Assembly: GCF_021130785.1 (NCBI RefSeq)
Contig: NW_025777646.1
Span: forward strand, 25,201-89,200
DNA: 64,000 nucleotides
Reading direction: 5' to 3'
DNA from: Homalodisca vitripennis
Taxonomy: Eukaryota; Arthropoda; Insecta; Hemiptera; Cicadellidae
In this document: one piece after another, positions 35,593-47,870 of the stretch
Layout of the letters: every line of letters begins with the position of its first letter
Numbering within the stretch: position 1 is the stretch's first letter
Notes under the pieces: generated by a model
The model's input: the letters and a program-made list of their open reading frames with translations, nothing else
The model's database searches: none
Told to the model about the DNA's origin: nothing
Position numbers and translations under genes: made by a program

Positions 35593-35924
35593 TTGAGCTG
35601 CAATAACAGCCACTTTGAGCCTTGCATAATGCAGAATACAAGAGTACTAACGGCTATTACGCCAATATATTCTACAAGAGTTTCTGACACGAATTGTTGT
35701 AATATTTCAAGCCAATTTTGTTGTATAATTGAAATAGTAATCATGTGGATAAAATATGTTATAGTACTAAAAGCATAAATTGTAACAGAATAAATTAATA
35801 ATTGTAAGTAAGGTAAGTAAATTTCAACTGGTGAATTTAAAAAATATATTGTATTTTTTAAGGTTCGGCCTTTAGTGTCAAGTCCATTGAGAGTTTCATA
35901 CAATTTCAGAGTTCCTCTCCACAT
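35593..35924 (-). CDS. Candidate first exon of an insect odorant-receptor-like membrane protein
   Basis: A 110-codon open stretch starts MWRGTLKLYETLNG. It ends at CTCAA/GTGAGG, a good 5' splice site, just before an in-frame TGA at 35589-35591. There are two hydrophobic segments: about residues 38-67 (YLQLLIYSVTIYAFSTITYF) and 84-101 (VEYIGVIAVSTLVFCIM). The second is followed by QGSKWLLLQLK. Insect odorant receptors (7tm_6) begin with a similar layout: a short cytoplasmic N-terminus, two membrane segments, then a basic/hydrophobic turn. I recognise the style and not a specific family member. No downstream exon was found to the left, so this could be a lone exon, a pseudogene or a chance frame. 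Confidence 0.33.
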
Positions 35925-37530
35925 GAATTTAGATCAAATAAAAACATAAAAACAATAGAATATTAATAATTATAAGTAAAATATAATTGACAAGAATGGT
36001 CAAATTCCTTAGATGGAATCAGCAAGTGAGATACTAAAATATTTTTTATGTTGAAAAAATTTGTATTTCATTAAGGAAAGATGTTCGATTGCATATGGGT
36101 TTGCTCTGTGTAGTCAAGACAAGAGGTCCAAAATTTCTAGGGTACTCTTGTAAGTCAAACGATAAACTCGTTAATTTTTATAATAAAAACCTCGGGAGTT
36201 CAAAAGAACTCATGGAATATGTTTTAGGTACTATGAGTATTTCTAGGAAATAAATGTTTTTGATCACAAGCTTAAACTTGAACTTAATGCCTGATAATAT
36301 CTTGTGAACTTCTGTTGTGTCAGTTTATGAATGGCCTAACCTGATTATAAATGTAACCATTTACAAAAAAAATTTACCCTCACATTATTTGCAATGGTTA
36401 TTAATTAGCGTTGGTAGAAGTATAAGGATAAGTTATACAATATATTGTATAATTTTTTGAAAAAATTATAACTGAAATATGCTGCAGAAAAAAGGTATTT
36501 AATTCATTCGTGGAGTATGTTTACACAATGAAATGATGAGTGGATAGTGAATTTACAGAGAAATATTTCCATGCTATAACATCAGTAACAAAATAACAAT
36601 GTATTTGCTAGTGAGAGTCAGCGTCCTGTTGACATCAGAGTTGGATGTTTATTAACAGGTAGATAATTGTTATTTTATAAGAGACATTTTTTTTTCTGAC
36701 CATGACAGCTGTTCCATTGTTTTCATTAATTTAATTTCCAATTGGTTTTATATCTCAAATACAATTTTTAAATGTTTCCTTTTATTTAATGAAGATTGTT
36801 TCGTTTTCATAAAAAGTGTAATATAGTAAAAAACAATAACATTCTTAGAATAAATCCATATATGGAATATATTTGTCCATTTATTAAAACTTTGAATATA
36901 ATTTTTTTATTCAGTAGTGACACTAAAGGAAATAATGTATGTATATTTTGACTGAGAATGGCATTTAAAAAGATTATGTACTGGAACGTAATATTTAATT
37001 TAAAATATTATGCTTTCTGTCTATGTTATAAAATTCCTTGTGTATTGCCTAATTCAAATTCAAAGGTTTTTTGATACACGTATATTATATTACTTCTAAG
37101 ACCAATTTTCTTCCCATGTCCTTATTCCTTAATACCAATATCCATACTAACAATTTAATTGGTTTCTGGTTTCTTTTTTTGGAATTCTGTAGATTTCACT
37201 CTATATACATGTAAGGCTTTATATTACCCATACTTGTTGCTTTCTTCTAGGATTTAATTACAGTCAAGTAACACTGTTACCCACTACAGAGTTATAATGA
37301 TAATATATATTATTATGTTTCGTAATTTCTAAACCTTAATAATATTTACAAATTAGAAGTATTAAAGAATAATAATTAAATTATTTTAAAAAGTATTATT
37401 CAGAAATGTATTTTTATATTTTATGTTTTTTTTAATTACATTGATGTGCTGATTGCTGCCAGTATGCGCTTCAAAATGTATTAGCAATATATTTAAGTAT
37501 ATAAAAAATGTATAAAATACTTATATTTAA
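35925..37530. other. AT-rich DNA, nothing recognised
   Basis: No coding islands, GC patches or repeats of note were seen. Confidence 0.5.
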
Positions 37531-37702
37531 ACCTAAGTCTGACACCGGACTTGAGTTGGATCTGATTTATATTATAGCTTAAGTTCGAATCCTGCCCTAT
37601 GACCGTAGCACTTTGTATCTGTACCATCAACCTTATTAATATCTGTATCTTTTTCCTTATTCTGTTTATATAATATCTTCGCACGTGGCCAATGAGGGTG
37701 AA
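37531..37702 (+). repeat. tRNA-Leu-derived SINE (family C), copy 1
   Basis: The head has CTAAGTCTGACACCGGACTTG and an excellent B box, AGTTCGAATCC (37582-37592). The body is GTAGCACTTTGTATCTGTA, then TTATTCTGTTTATATAATAT and CACGTGGCC. The body aligns with the reverse complement of 51296-51466. Confidence 0.65.
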
Positions 37703-39790
37703 CAGAATAAGACTTTAAGCAATAAGGAATAAGGGATTGGCATCGACTTTAAAAATCTTTTAGTAACGCCAAAGTCTTAAGAAAAGAGTTCTTTTGATCG
37801 CTTTTTACTGTGACATTAACTAAATATATGTGTATCGTCTTAACTTGTTGACTTCTTCGGAACGCTCATTCAGTGATGGTTCGAATTATTGTTTCTTTAT
37901 ATATGCAAGTAAAGTAATGGATTGTGTTTTAATTTAGCAAACCAAGCAGTTGTAATATACAGCACTTTCTTCCGAATTAGACAAAATAATTTAATTTATT
38001 TAAATAAATTATTTAAATACCTTTATGATTTTGAACTGGATATCCAAATAAAAATCCATATAGCTGGAAATCGAAATATTAAGGCTATACATTTTAAAGA
38101 TTAGACCTTTTTTAAATTTAGATAGCTTTACATAGAAAACTGCTTTTATTATTCCGAAATCAAATTTTTACAGGCACAGTGCACTGTAATTTTTTATAAA
38201 AAAAAACGAAGTCTCCATAAAACATTTAGAACTGAGACTTGAACTTTTAATTTTTTATTAAATCATTGAAGATTTCACCGTGAAATATTGTCTGTAAGTT
38301 TTTAATCCAAAAATTGCTGCTCCGAAGAACCATAATTTTTTAAGAATCTCCTCGATATTAGAAGCTAAACCATGAAGCTTTCAAATTGTGTGTTCAAAAG
38401 GGCCAAAAAAGTTAATGCTGAAATGAGGTTTCGTAATCAGACTGTAATAACACAAAAAATACCTGAAAGGTTTTTAAATCACAGAGCCTGTTTAACTATT
38501 TGAAAGTAAGTAAGACTTGGTAATTATTGTCATCATCCTTCCATAATTTTCATTTCTTTATCTTATTTTCCTCTTTACAATACCGTTTTCTCTAAACTTT
38601 CCAATTAATATTTTACAAAATTTGCAACCTCTTAGTTCTATTCTTATTGAGCAATTATTTCAGAAAATGTGGGATAAAGTGGATTTATTTTATCTCCAAT
38701 ATGTAATATTAACCCTGAAAACCCTTTTCAGAGAGCTAACAATAGGATTTGCTCTTCAACCTTGGGGTTTACTTTGGAAATACTTGAATTCTAAGACGTT
38801 CAGTATCTACTCTCTTAAAACTTAAAACTGGTGTGCATGTTATATTTCTAAGGAGTTCTTTAAAATATTGATGTTAACTCCGATCTGAGATTTATAAACG
38901 AATGAAATTTAAATTCCCAGCTTAAATCTTATGGCAGTCATAGTAAACAGCACATAAACCGCTCGTTAAATGTGTTTCTAAAAAAATCCAAATTTGAAAT
39001 AGATTTGATTTATTTGACATATTACTTTTCGCCTCAGCAATGTAATATATAACTTTTAGTCACTAAATTATTTGATGGATTTAATCAAAGTGTATAACAC
39101 TAATAAATCCAGTACACAGGTATATCAAATGTAGACCAAATTGAAATGTGCCGGTTTTTTTTGTAATTCAATACAAGTGAGTGAGCTGTGTTGAATAAGA
39201 CAGTTATATTTTTTTTAGTCATCAGGATAAAAGTGTCACACTTGGTAATCTGACCTTTCCTACGTAATACGTGGCCTGGCACGAGGAATTCAGCTTTCTC
39301 AAGTTAACGTTTTATTGAGATCATTTTCTGTCAAATTTTGTCCTCCAAATTCTTACTGGAATTCAAAAATTGATCGATTTAGAAATAGTTTAGGAGATGT
39401 TTTTTAATCTTTGTTGGGAATACTAGGGTTGAGATACTATTGCAATATAGCGTTGCCTGTGACACACGTCATATTACTTATTCTGCATGGAAGTAAGTGT
39501 GGTGCGGCTGATACAAGCTTAGAGAACGTGCGGTTACAATAAAGAACGTTTAATTTACATTAGCCTCTCTCTCAACCGACTACAATGACAACGGGTACAG
39601 ATTGTAGAAACTAAAATTCGGTTGAACATAAAAACACAAAAAGCAACCTCAAAACGATTGCACTAATTACAATCCTAAGCCTACTGCTTGTCTATACATT
39701 ATAAAGTTGGCATACTTAAGTGTTGAGTATTCATAAAAAAAATGTGTGTGAAAGTATTATGTGTAGTTATGAAATACAGGAACAATGTGA
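37703..39790. other. AT-rich DNA, no recognised gene
   Basis: Frames at 37922-38104, 38622-38825 (plus) and 39100-39282 (minus) show no family signature. At 39490-39500 there is a donor-like ATGGAA/GTAAGTG. Confidence 0.45.
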
Positions 39791-39919
39791 AACGAATTTA
39801 TAAGGCAATGGAACCTGGACAGCGTCATCTATCTCTCTCACACCATTTACACAGAACATTGTGAGGAGCACATTCCAACAGAGACCGTAGCTCAGTGTGT
39901 TGGGGTTTCTTATAATATG
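39791..39919 (+). other. Exon-like segment with a strong 5' splice site
   Basis: One frame is open for 43 codons and ends AATATG/GTAAGTATTT, a near-consensus donor. Base composition is richer than around it. The frame includes WNLDSVIYLSHTIYTEHCEE, which I do not recognise. An in-frame TGA sits directly upstream and no good acceptor is seen, so it may be a non-coding or first exon. Confidence 0.25.
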
Positions 39920-42417
39920 GTAAGTATTTCAATGTTTGTACACATCTTTTGATGTTAAGGTAGATTATTTAAATTAAAAACAGGTTACAATAATTTTTCT
40001 AAGTATATATGGGTCAGCATACAATACAATAACGACTATAGACTACAACGTAAATTTTCCTATAATTTTACTCATGTTACAATATAACTGTTATCGGTCA
40101 GGAAAATTGGATTTGGTTTTTTTTGGTTTTGGTTTTTTTTTTAGGCTTAGAGTGTATTAAATTTTTACTATGAGTATTTAATATATAAAAAATAAGTTAA
40201 ACATTCTTATAAGCATTCTGCATTGTTTATTAATACACAGTTATTGTTGCTAAATAACGCACAGAAATAATTTATTAAAAAAAAATAGGTATTTCATGTA
40301 TAAGTAAATAGAAATTATCTTTTATTTATTTTACTATTAATTCTCTTTTGGTAGATGTTATCATAAAGCATTTCATCACATGCTGGTATCTGTCAACAGT
40401 CCTTTCTATACTACTTGTGTATAGTTATAAATGTAAAACAATTTTCACTTTATGTCTTTTATTGAATGAGTGAAAAATAGATATACATTATAGAATGTTG
40501 AGAAAGTTTTAAAACAAGATTGTAATATATTTTTAGATGTCAGGATTAAAAACATGTGTTATCAAAGTTTTTTACAAAAATATAATATACGACTTAAGTT
40601 TGGAAATTTACCGACTCCCTAAACCGAGAAATAAATACCATGGTTTCATAAAATAATAAATATAAAAAAATTTAAAAAATAATTCTAAAGTTTAAAAAAA
40701 TATTAAATATATTATTACAATTTTCAACCCTGTAAATGCCAAATTTCGCTGTACGAAATTTTTATGAATAATCAAACGGTTCATGTAAAGTAAGTGCAAA
40801 AAATCATCAAATACATTTTTTACCATATCTCAATGCCATACAAACCGATTTCAGAGGCCTCCTAAAGGACATCAATATGAGTTAAGGTATAAAACACTAA
40901 ATAACTTCTGGTATCAAGAAATCCAAAAATTTATGACGTGAGGAATAATTTACCTCTACATCAACCTATTTTGCCCCGTTGCTCCAGGAAACATGCCATT
41001 ATCTTCTTACACGAGTATCATAATAATAATAAATAATTTATTTCCCCAAAATAACAAACTGGATATTACAACCAAATATTATTGCCAGTGCTTAATAATA
41101 AATAATACTATTACATAACGTAAAAAATACTATTACATAACGTAAAAAATAAACAAACGTAACGAAACGTGTAATAGCAGTAAATAACAAATAAAAAAAA
41201 TGTTTTCTACTTATTTTATTTCTAATTTATGTACTTAGAGAAATAAAATATAAAGTGCAGATTACATCTTTTTAGGTTTTTCTTTTTTTTAATTAATAAT
41301 TAGGCCAATAAATTTATACAATAAGGGAAATTTAGGTACCCCATAAGGTTGTGCCTGTGTTGGGGATACTATATACAAAAAGGGTAAAAAATAAAAATAG
41401 CGGAAACGAGCAAGAATTAAATTATGAAAATGAGTTATTGTAGCTTATGTAAATAATGTAATATTAGGTATGTTTCAAAGTTTAAAGTAGTATCAGTGTG
41501 ACCATCAAAGAAAACCTCTTTCGACCTTAGATTTTTGGGGACTGCGAATGTACCCTACATGTATTACAGCTATATCGTTATCATACAGTTGTTTAAAATG
41601 TTGACCACTAGTGCGTACTGGATGGCTAAGATATTCAAGATTACTCAACCCGATGCCACACTGAAGGTTTTAATACTGAAAATTCTTTTTTTCTCTCTTA
41701 GCAACAAACAATGTCATGATATTTCATTTTCTGAGTGACTAATGTCAGGGCTCTATTTTAATTTTTGTATCTTTAGGAATATCCAAGTTAAGACATACTT
41801 GAATCATATTCCTCGTTAAAGTGTTCATCTACTAAAAGGTTGTCGAACATCAACGTTTTAAGGGAATCATACTGAACTATATACAATAATGTAATATACG
41901 TTGTTAGAAGATAAGCAAAATCCATCTAGGTCACCGCTTCACAGCTGACTCGGATTTTCGTTTGCCCGCAGTTTTGTGGACAAATAAGGTAATTCATCTT
42001 CAATTTTGTGCACTTTACTTGAAACAAAATTTAACATCTTATGTTTTACTCAGCAACTTTTAGTATTTCCGAATAATACTGAGGAGTTATGTAAATTCAT
42101 AAACTAAACACCGATTTCTATTATACCCGATAATGATGACCGTAATTCACTTAGTGATAATTAAATAATAAAGAATAACTGCTCAACTCCATATTTATTT
42201 CAAAATTCCCACAAATATTTATGAGTAATTATCAAAATCGGAAGCAATATGATATTTTTGTTTGTGTTCCGTTATATCCAAAAATAAAAGTATTAACATA
42301 TAAAACCACGACAATTGTATATAATACATTTTTGTTCTAATAAATTATTGTATGAAAGTTTTTTTTGATAACATTGTGGCTTTGTTATACTGCAGAAAAA
42401 TTTAAATTTATGGTTGA
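39920..42417. other. AT-rich DNA with a short tandem duplication
   Basis: A 22-bp unit, ATACTATTACATAACGTAAAAA, occurs twice in tandem at 41105-41148. Nothing else is recognised. Confidence 0.5.
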
Positions 42418-42765
42418 ATGCGTTGCAAAGCATTAATATCGAGAACGGCTGGACCAATTGGTAATATTTTTCATCGAAATTTTGTTAAAGTTCTAGGAAG
42501 GTTTATTTGAAGATTAAAAATGTTTTCCGGATTACTTATACATTTCAAAAAATTAATAGTAATATTTATGTGACAATTTTAAAGTGACGTTGACACTTTA
42601 AACTGCGTTTGATTCCTTAGCTGAATTTCAACAAAGAAACTGAAAACTGTTTTAGATTTTTACTTGACTATTAGTGAAATAAAGCAGATAACAAGGCCAA
42701 AGTTACATTACTTATTAACTATTAATCCAGATTGTACCAATACGAATTATAACATCTAATGTGTT
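42418..42765 (+). repeat. Family E repeat, copy 1
   Basis: It starts ATGCGTTGCAAAGCATTAAT, then ATCGAGAACGGCTGGACC, and ends near AATCCAGATTGTACCAATACG. The same landmarks recur in order at 48688-49032. Confidence 0.45.
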
Positions 42766-43592
42766 TGCATTTTGTAAATACTTTTATAAAGGTTTTTGGA
42801 AATACTATTAAAATATATTTAAAATAACACCTTAATGAACAAAACTTTTAATGTTTTTTTTACATAATATTGTCATTTTTACTTAAGGTAAGAGGAGTAA
42901 ACACGAACATGTCTATTTCTATATAATATTATATTATATAATACAATTACATACACTTCCATAATATTTTATTGTTATTTTCTTAACACTCAGTTACTTA
43001 CAATTGTACAGAGGTGACAATACTTGCGTGAATACATTTTTTCAAATGAAGAACCATAAGCTACAAGGGAAAAACCATGGTACCAAATATAATTTTTTAA
43101 TATTATAGAAATTTTAGTTTTATGTAAGAGTTGTTTTTATCTTTGAGTCAGTTTTTTCTGGATGTGAAACAAAAATTATCCAAATTTCTTCCGTAAAATT
43201 CCGTATATCTTTAATTCAGTACTCTAGACGCATGGATAATTCAATCATATATCAGAATCTATGAAAAATAATTTGTACTATTTTTTATTTTCTAATTATC
43301 TTTTATTTATAAATTAATGGAAATATATCAATACCTAGATGTTGAAATTTTAAAGTATAATGTACTAGAGGACAGGAATTATTCGAACTAATATAGCTAG
43401 ATTTGTTATAATAAAAATACATAGAAGTAATGCTCTTATATTTGTATTTCATATGTGTGAGACATCGGCCAAAGTCTCAAGGGATGAGTGAGATGCTGGG
43501 GGTGAAGATCCCGGTACGTTTGCGTCCTACTAAGGGAAAGCCTACAAGGAATATAAAACAAGAATAACTTTTACGAATTTGTTTTGTAAATT

Positions 43593-43648
<56 letters not shown>

Positions 43649-44279
43649 GTCTTTGGTGTTTTTAGCTTCTATGATATAATTTTTTCCAATATGATTAAAC
43701 TATAGTTTGTGTTTTTAGTTGTTAATTTTAATTATTTGAATAATTTAATCGATATGCTTGTAAATAGTTAACTTTGATTTGATGATTTATACTTATAAAG
43801 GCTATTTTTCATTTGAGGGTAACTTTAAACTGACGTGAGGAAGGAAAAAGATTATTTTCGTTAAAATTATATGACAGATGTGATTGATGAGTGTATCAAT
43901 TCCTTGTGAAAGTACAAACAGTATTATCTATGTTTCATGATCTTCATTTCAATAACTATATGATTACGATGCTGTTTAAAAAAAAGTATGTTTCATTGCA
44001 GTATGTGATTGATCTGTATTAAACTCTTGCTGAAATGCAAAGAATACATATAATATATTACAATATGTACAATTCACAAAAATACTTCCTTCTGACTAGC
44101 TTTTAAAATTTAAGGAACGCATTATCTATCCAAACAAGTTTCTTGTGATATAATTTTAAATGTAAACATAATACTTAACATTTAAGCATTATTATGTTGT
44201 TATAAAGATGGATAAATAAAACATACATTAACTCATTAAATGAAGTTGACTGTTTGTATGGTATTAAATATTGTCTATA
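42766..44279. other. AT-rich DNA with a microsatellite
   Basis: It holds the (TA)n at 43597-43643. A tRNA-like scrap, CATCGGCCAAAGTCTCAAG, is at about 43464 in plus orientation and may be a family C relic. No gene is recognised. Confidence 0.45.
43597..43643. repeat. (TA)n microsatellite
   Basis: About 47 bp of AT alternation. Confidence 0.9.
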
Positions 44280-44282
44280 TTA

Positions 44283-44309
44283 TTATATAAAAATGTGTGT
44301 TTAAACGTT

Positions 44310-44342
<33 letters not shown>

Positions 44343-44740
44343 TTAAACATTTGTATGTGTGCGTGTGTGTTTTTGTCAATCACGTAAAAAGTACTGGACC
44401 AATTAATTGTAATTACATTTTACATGGACATTCTTAGATTTCCCGGTTAATACGTAAGCCTATTATTATTTCAAAAATCAATTCGGGCTACGCCTTGTAT
44501 TCGGGAGCCTATTAAATATAACGAATTGTTCTAAGTAAATATTGTTTTCCAATGCTCAAGTCTATTTTTAATTTCATTAACCACTATTTTCAGGTTTTTT
44601 ACATTTATTATAGTCCCGAAAGCACAGAGCTTTATCGTAACAACATTTCTTATTTAAACTTTTTCTGTGATCACCGTTGAGTACAGATAAGAAAATTAAC
44701 ACTTTTAATACAAATATAGTATTAATATTTTAGCTTGGTC
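44283..44740 (+). repeat. Family F repeat, copy 1, with (GT)n
   Basis: It has a (GT)n(GC)n tract at 44311-44340, then AAGTACTGGACCAATTAATT, AAGCCTATTATTATTTC, TTCGGGCTACGCC and CAGAGCTTTATCGTAACAAC. The later landmarks recur in order at 47575-47870. It is non-coding and the class is unknown. Confidence 0.5.
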
Positions 44741-47150
44741 AGTACCACAATACGAATAACAAATACATATATTACTCTTAACTTTACTATAAATTAAATG
44801 ACCCTTTTTTTATACAAACATTTTTAATTTTTTTTTTTACAGGATTAGTCTTTAAAGAATGGGGTAAGTATACAGTATATAACTTCTTAATATGGGAAAC
44901 AAGGCAAAATCAACAATGGCATAAAAATTACTAAGAGCGAAGTAAATTTCAATGGGAATACATATAAACTTACCATGTTTTCTTGTTTGTGGCAACGAGG
45001 CAAACTCAAAATTGGCGTCTTCTGATCATCAGATACTTTAGAAGTATTCTGAGAAATATTAACTAAAACCATTTGAACTATTTTAGTCATTACGTGTCGT
45101 AGTGTAATCTATAGGAAAACTATCAACTATGAATTAAGCAGATGAATTCATGTGGTATTCCCTATAGTCATTCTTTTTCTTAGCACATTGAATAATTAAT
45201 TAATCAATAATAATTGTAAGTAATACAAATTTATCAAATTGATTATTCCTAATTGCAGTAACACATAAGATAAATATGCAAGAAAAATATGTGGAATCTG
45301 AGTATTGTTGACATTCATTGTTAAAAAATTAGATGCAAAAATGATTTGCTCACAAATATTTTGGAACAAACCTTGGTTCAAAACCACTTAAATAAAACCA
45401 TACAGTAACAGAAGATAGTTAAATTTTTATCAATACAGTGAGGAATCATCTGCTTACTGAAATTATAGCAATTAGATATGTTCTTAAAAATGTTTAATTA
45501 ATCCACTTCGCTGCATACTGTTACTATGGAATTGTATAAAGTTTTTATATCTAAATGTGAGGCAACGTCTCAATAATATAAGATATATAGTAAAATGCCT
45601 TTTTCCCTACACTATCTATCTATTATGGTTTCAGTACGTTATAATTGTCAGTTGTGTCAACATGTTATTTTATAAACTGTACTTTTTAACTAAATCTCGA
45701 TCTCGAGTGTCATTGATGTAAAAATAAATTCCTTTATTAGACAGCGGTATTTAAGTTTCTTCCAAATTGTTTAGATTTTTATAACTGTCCAATTGTAATA
45801 TAAAGATACAATGGAAGCACGAGTAAAATATTCATTGAATGCTTTAAGACTTGAGTACGTTTGACATGGTTTACTTTACGGGAAAGTGTCATACACAGAA
45901 CACACTCTCCAGGAGTAACGCCTTCTGGACTTGTCCAGTTCACTAGAGCTGGAACTGGAGTGCTTGAGTGTTGTTTACACATGAACGCACTATCTTGTAT
46001 TCATATTTCAGTGCATTATTCTCTATAGCACAGCGTCACCTGTAAACTCACTATGCAAGGCCGTGCTTGTAAAATGGACGGAAAAGCTCATTTCAAGGTT
46101 AATTGATTAAATAATTAATTTGACAACGAAGTTGCATCTTTGCTAATGTATCAAAATTAGAAATATTTAATTATTTAGATTTTTTTTATTATAGCTGAAA
46201 TTTTATTGTAAAATAGTGTTCTAAATGATCAAAATGCACTTATTTGTTAACACTAACTTCCTTCAATGAACACTAAAAGGCCTTATTCGGTAAAAGCCAA
46301 CTAAGATGTGTTTGATAACAGTTTTTAAACTAGTAGCAAAAGCATTATACTAATAATCCAGCACTGCTTAGAAAATATTTGTAAAAATTGCACTTAAGTT
46401 CTTTTTTACAAAAATTTCCTATTTTATTATCTTTTTGTCTCTTTGTTCGTCAGTGTTTTTTTCTTTTTTAAAATTATTATTTCCAACGGATCACCTATTA
46501 CACAAGCGAACATAATAATTTATAATTATAATAATAAGTTAGCAACAATGGCTAACACAAAACTAAAAAATAATGATGTTTATGGATAGTTGCCTTGGAA
46601 TATTTGTAGGAGATACAATAAACAATAATAAATATCAACAAATGGCAGCAAGGAACAGCCGCAGATAGCAATGAAAGATTAAAAAATAAGTTTAGTAGTT
46701 TTAAAGCTTGTTTTATGCTTTTACTACTATAAAACTAAAGTAATTTTAATCATGCTTACATTAATTAAACATAGGATTGTATTATCAAATTGCAATCTTC
46801 TGAATATAGTTACAAAAATACATTTACCCATGCTGAGTAAGCAGTGGGCGTAGCTCGGAGGGATTTTAGATGTAGAAATAGGCCGATATATTAACAAGGA
46901 ACAATAAAAATGTTCAAGTACAATAACTTTTACTTTATTACACATCAAACATACAATATTATATTATTAAAATATACTATAGATGTTTGTTTATTTTAAT
47001 TTTTCTATTACATTATTAATTTACAACTTAGACCTTTATGGAGAAACTCCAGAAAGATCATAGCTTACTTAGTTAAAGCACTTATGATGTAATAGGATAG
47101 ACCCTATTGTACTTTTTAAATGCACTTAGTCATACATCATGAATGAATTA
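44741..47150. other. AT-rich DNA; one unassigned GC-richer patch
   Basis: The minus-strand frame at 45779-45982 includes VNWTSPEGVTPGECVLCMTL, in a GC-richer patch (about 45890-45985). I cannot match it. A sequence TATTTCCAACGGA near 46485 resembles the 3' end of the 26.4-kb non-LTR element (TACTTCCAACGGT) and may be a short tail of a related copy. Confidence 0.35.
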
Positions 47151-47173
47151 CCCATTTTTCAGTGTTCATAGTT

Positions 47174-47356
47174 ATGAAAATCAGAAGTTCGCTTCTATCA
47201 ATTATAGCTTGTCTTGTATTGAATCTAATTGTTCGTTTATCAGACAGCAAACCAATTTATAAATCTCGTACACCTTTTGCAAATATACGTCTTGCTTGTT
47301 TGTTTCCAATCAGGGGTATGCACAGTTGTATTAGAGAATCACAAGTAATTGGCATG
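47174..47356 (+). CDS. Candidate signal-peptide exon of a small secreted protein
   Basis: An acceptor-like CCCATTTTTCAG ends at 47162. The frame then starts at ATG 47174 and runs 61 codons to GGCATG/GTATGA, a plausible donor. A TGA follows at 47360 if it is not spliced. The N-terminus MKIRSSLLSIIACLVLNLIV reads as a classic signal peptide, with likely cleavage after about residue 25 (SDS). The remainder is short and basic, with two cysteines nine residues apart (ACLFPIRGMHSC). This layout suits a neuropeptide or small secreted factor, but I do not recognise the family. Chance cannot be excluded at this length. Confidence 0.33.
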
Positions 47357-47368
47357 GTATGATTTTTT

Positions 47369-47400
47369 TTATTATTACGTAATTATTTACGTAATAATAA
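47369..47400. repeat. Perfect hairpin 1 (14-bp stem)
   Basis: TTATTATTACGTAA, loop TTAT, then the exact complement TTACGTAATAATAA. It begins 12 bp after the candidate exon end. Confidence 0.8.
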
Positions 47401-47403
47401 AAA

Positions 47404-47427
47404 ACCGCATTTATTATTAAATGCGGT
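47404..47427. repeat. Perfect hairpin 2 (10-bp stem)
   Basis: ACCGCATTTA, loop TTAT, then TAAATGCGGT. It lies 3 bp after hairpin 1 and has the same loop. Confidence 0.8.
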
Positions 47428-47574
47428 GAAATGCATAAGTTTATATCAAAAACCTAAATAACGTAATCCATTGTAATAAAGTCATAAATGAGAAGTACGT
47501 ATTTTGTACTTTTGTGCTGCGTGAACTATTAAACTTATTGTACTGAAATTTTACGAGGTATTTTTAGGAGCCCT

Positions 47575-47870
47575 GATATGAATATAAGCCTATTACTATT
47601 TCCAAAACCTTCCGGGCTACGCCTCAATGGTCACTAAAGTTGAAGAATATATATACTGAGCCTGCCAAAAGCAATAAACTGCTCTGTGTAAGCTTTTATT
47701 TTATGTAACCACAACCATATGTCTATTTAATTTAGCCTCTATTTAAATTTAATTACAACTGTAGAGTGAAGGCATAGAGAAAGCTTGACAGTAACAACAC
47801 TTCTTATACAAACCTTATCTGTAACCAAATTTTGGATATATTATCAAGCACAATAAAATTATCATACATG
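47575..47870 (+). repeat. Family F repeat, copy 2
   Basis: AAGCCTATTACTATTTCC, TCCGGGCTACGCC and AAGCTTGACAGTAACAAC follow the same order as at 44457-44660. It lacks the (GT)n head. Confidence 0.5.

Noticed and set aside
37531..37702. Genuine tRNA gene
   Set aside because: The B box is good, but the acceptor stem and a full cloverleaf are missing and the body is shared with another copy; it is a SINE.
45779..45982. Minus-strand frame with VNWTSPEGVTPGECVLC
   Set aside because: It reads like an exon in places, but acceptor and donor are weak and no family is recognised; kept only as an unassigned patch.
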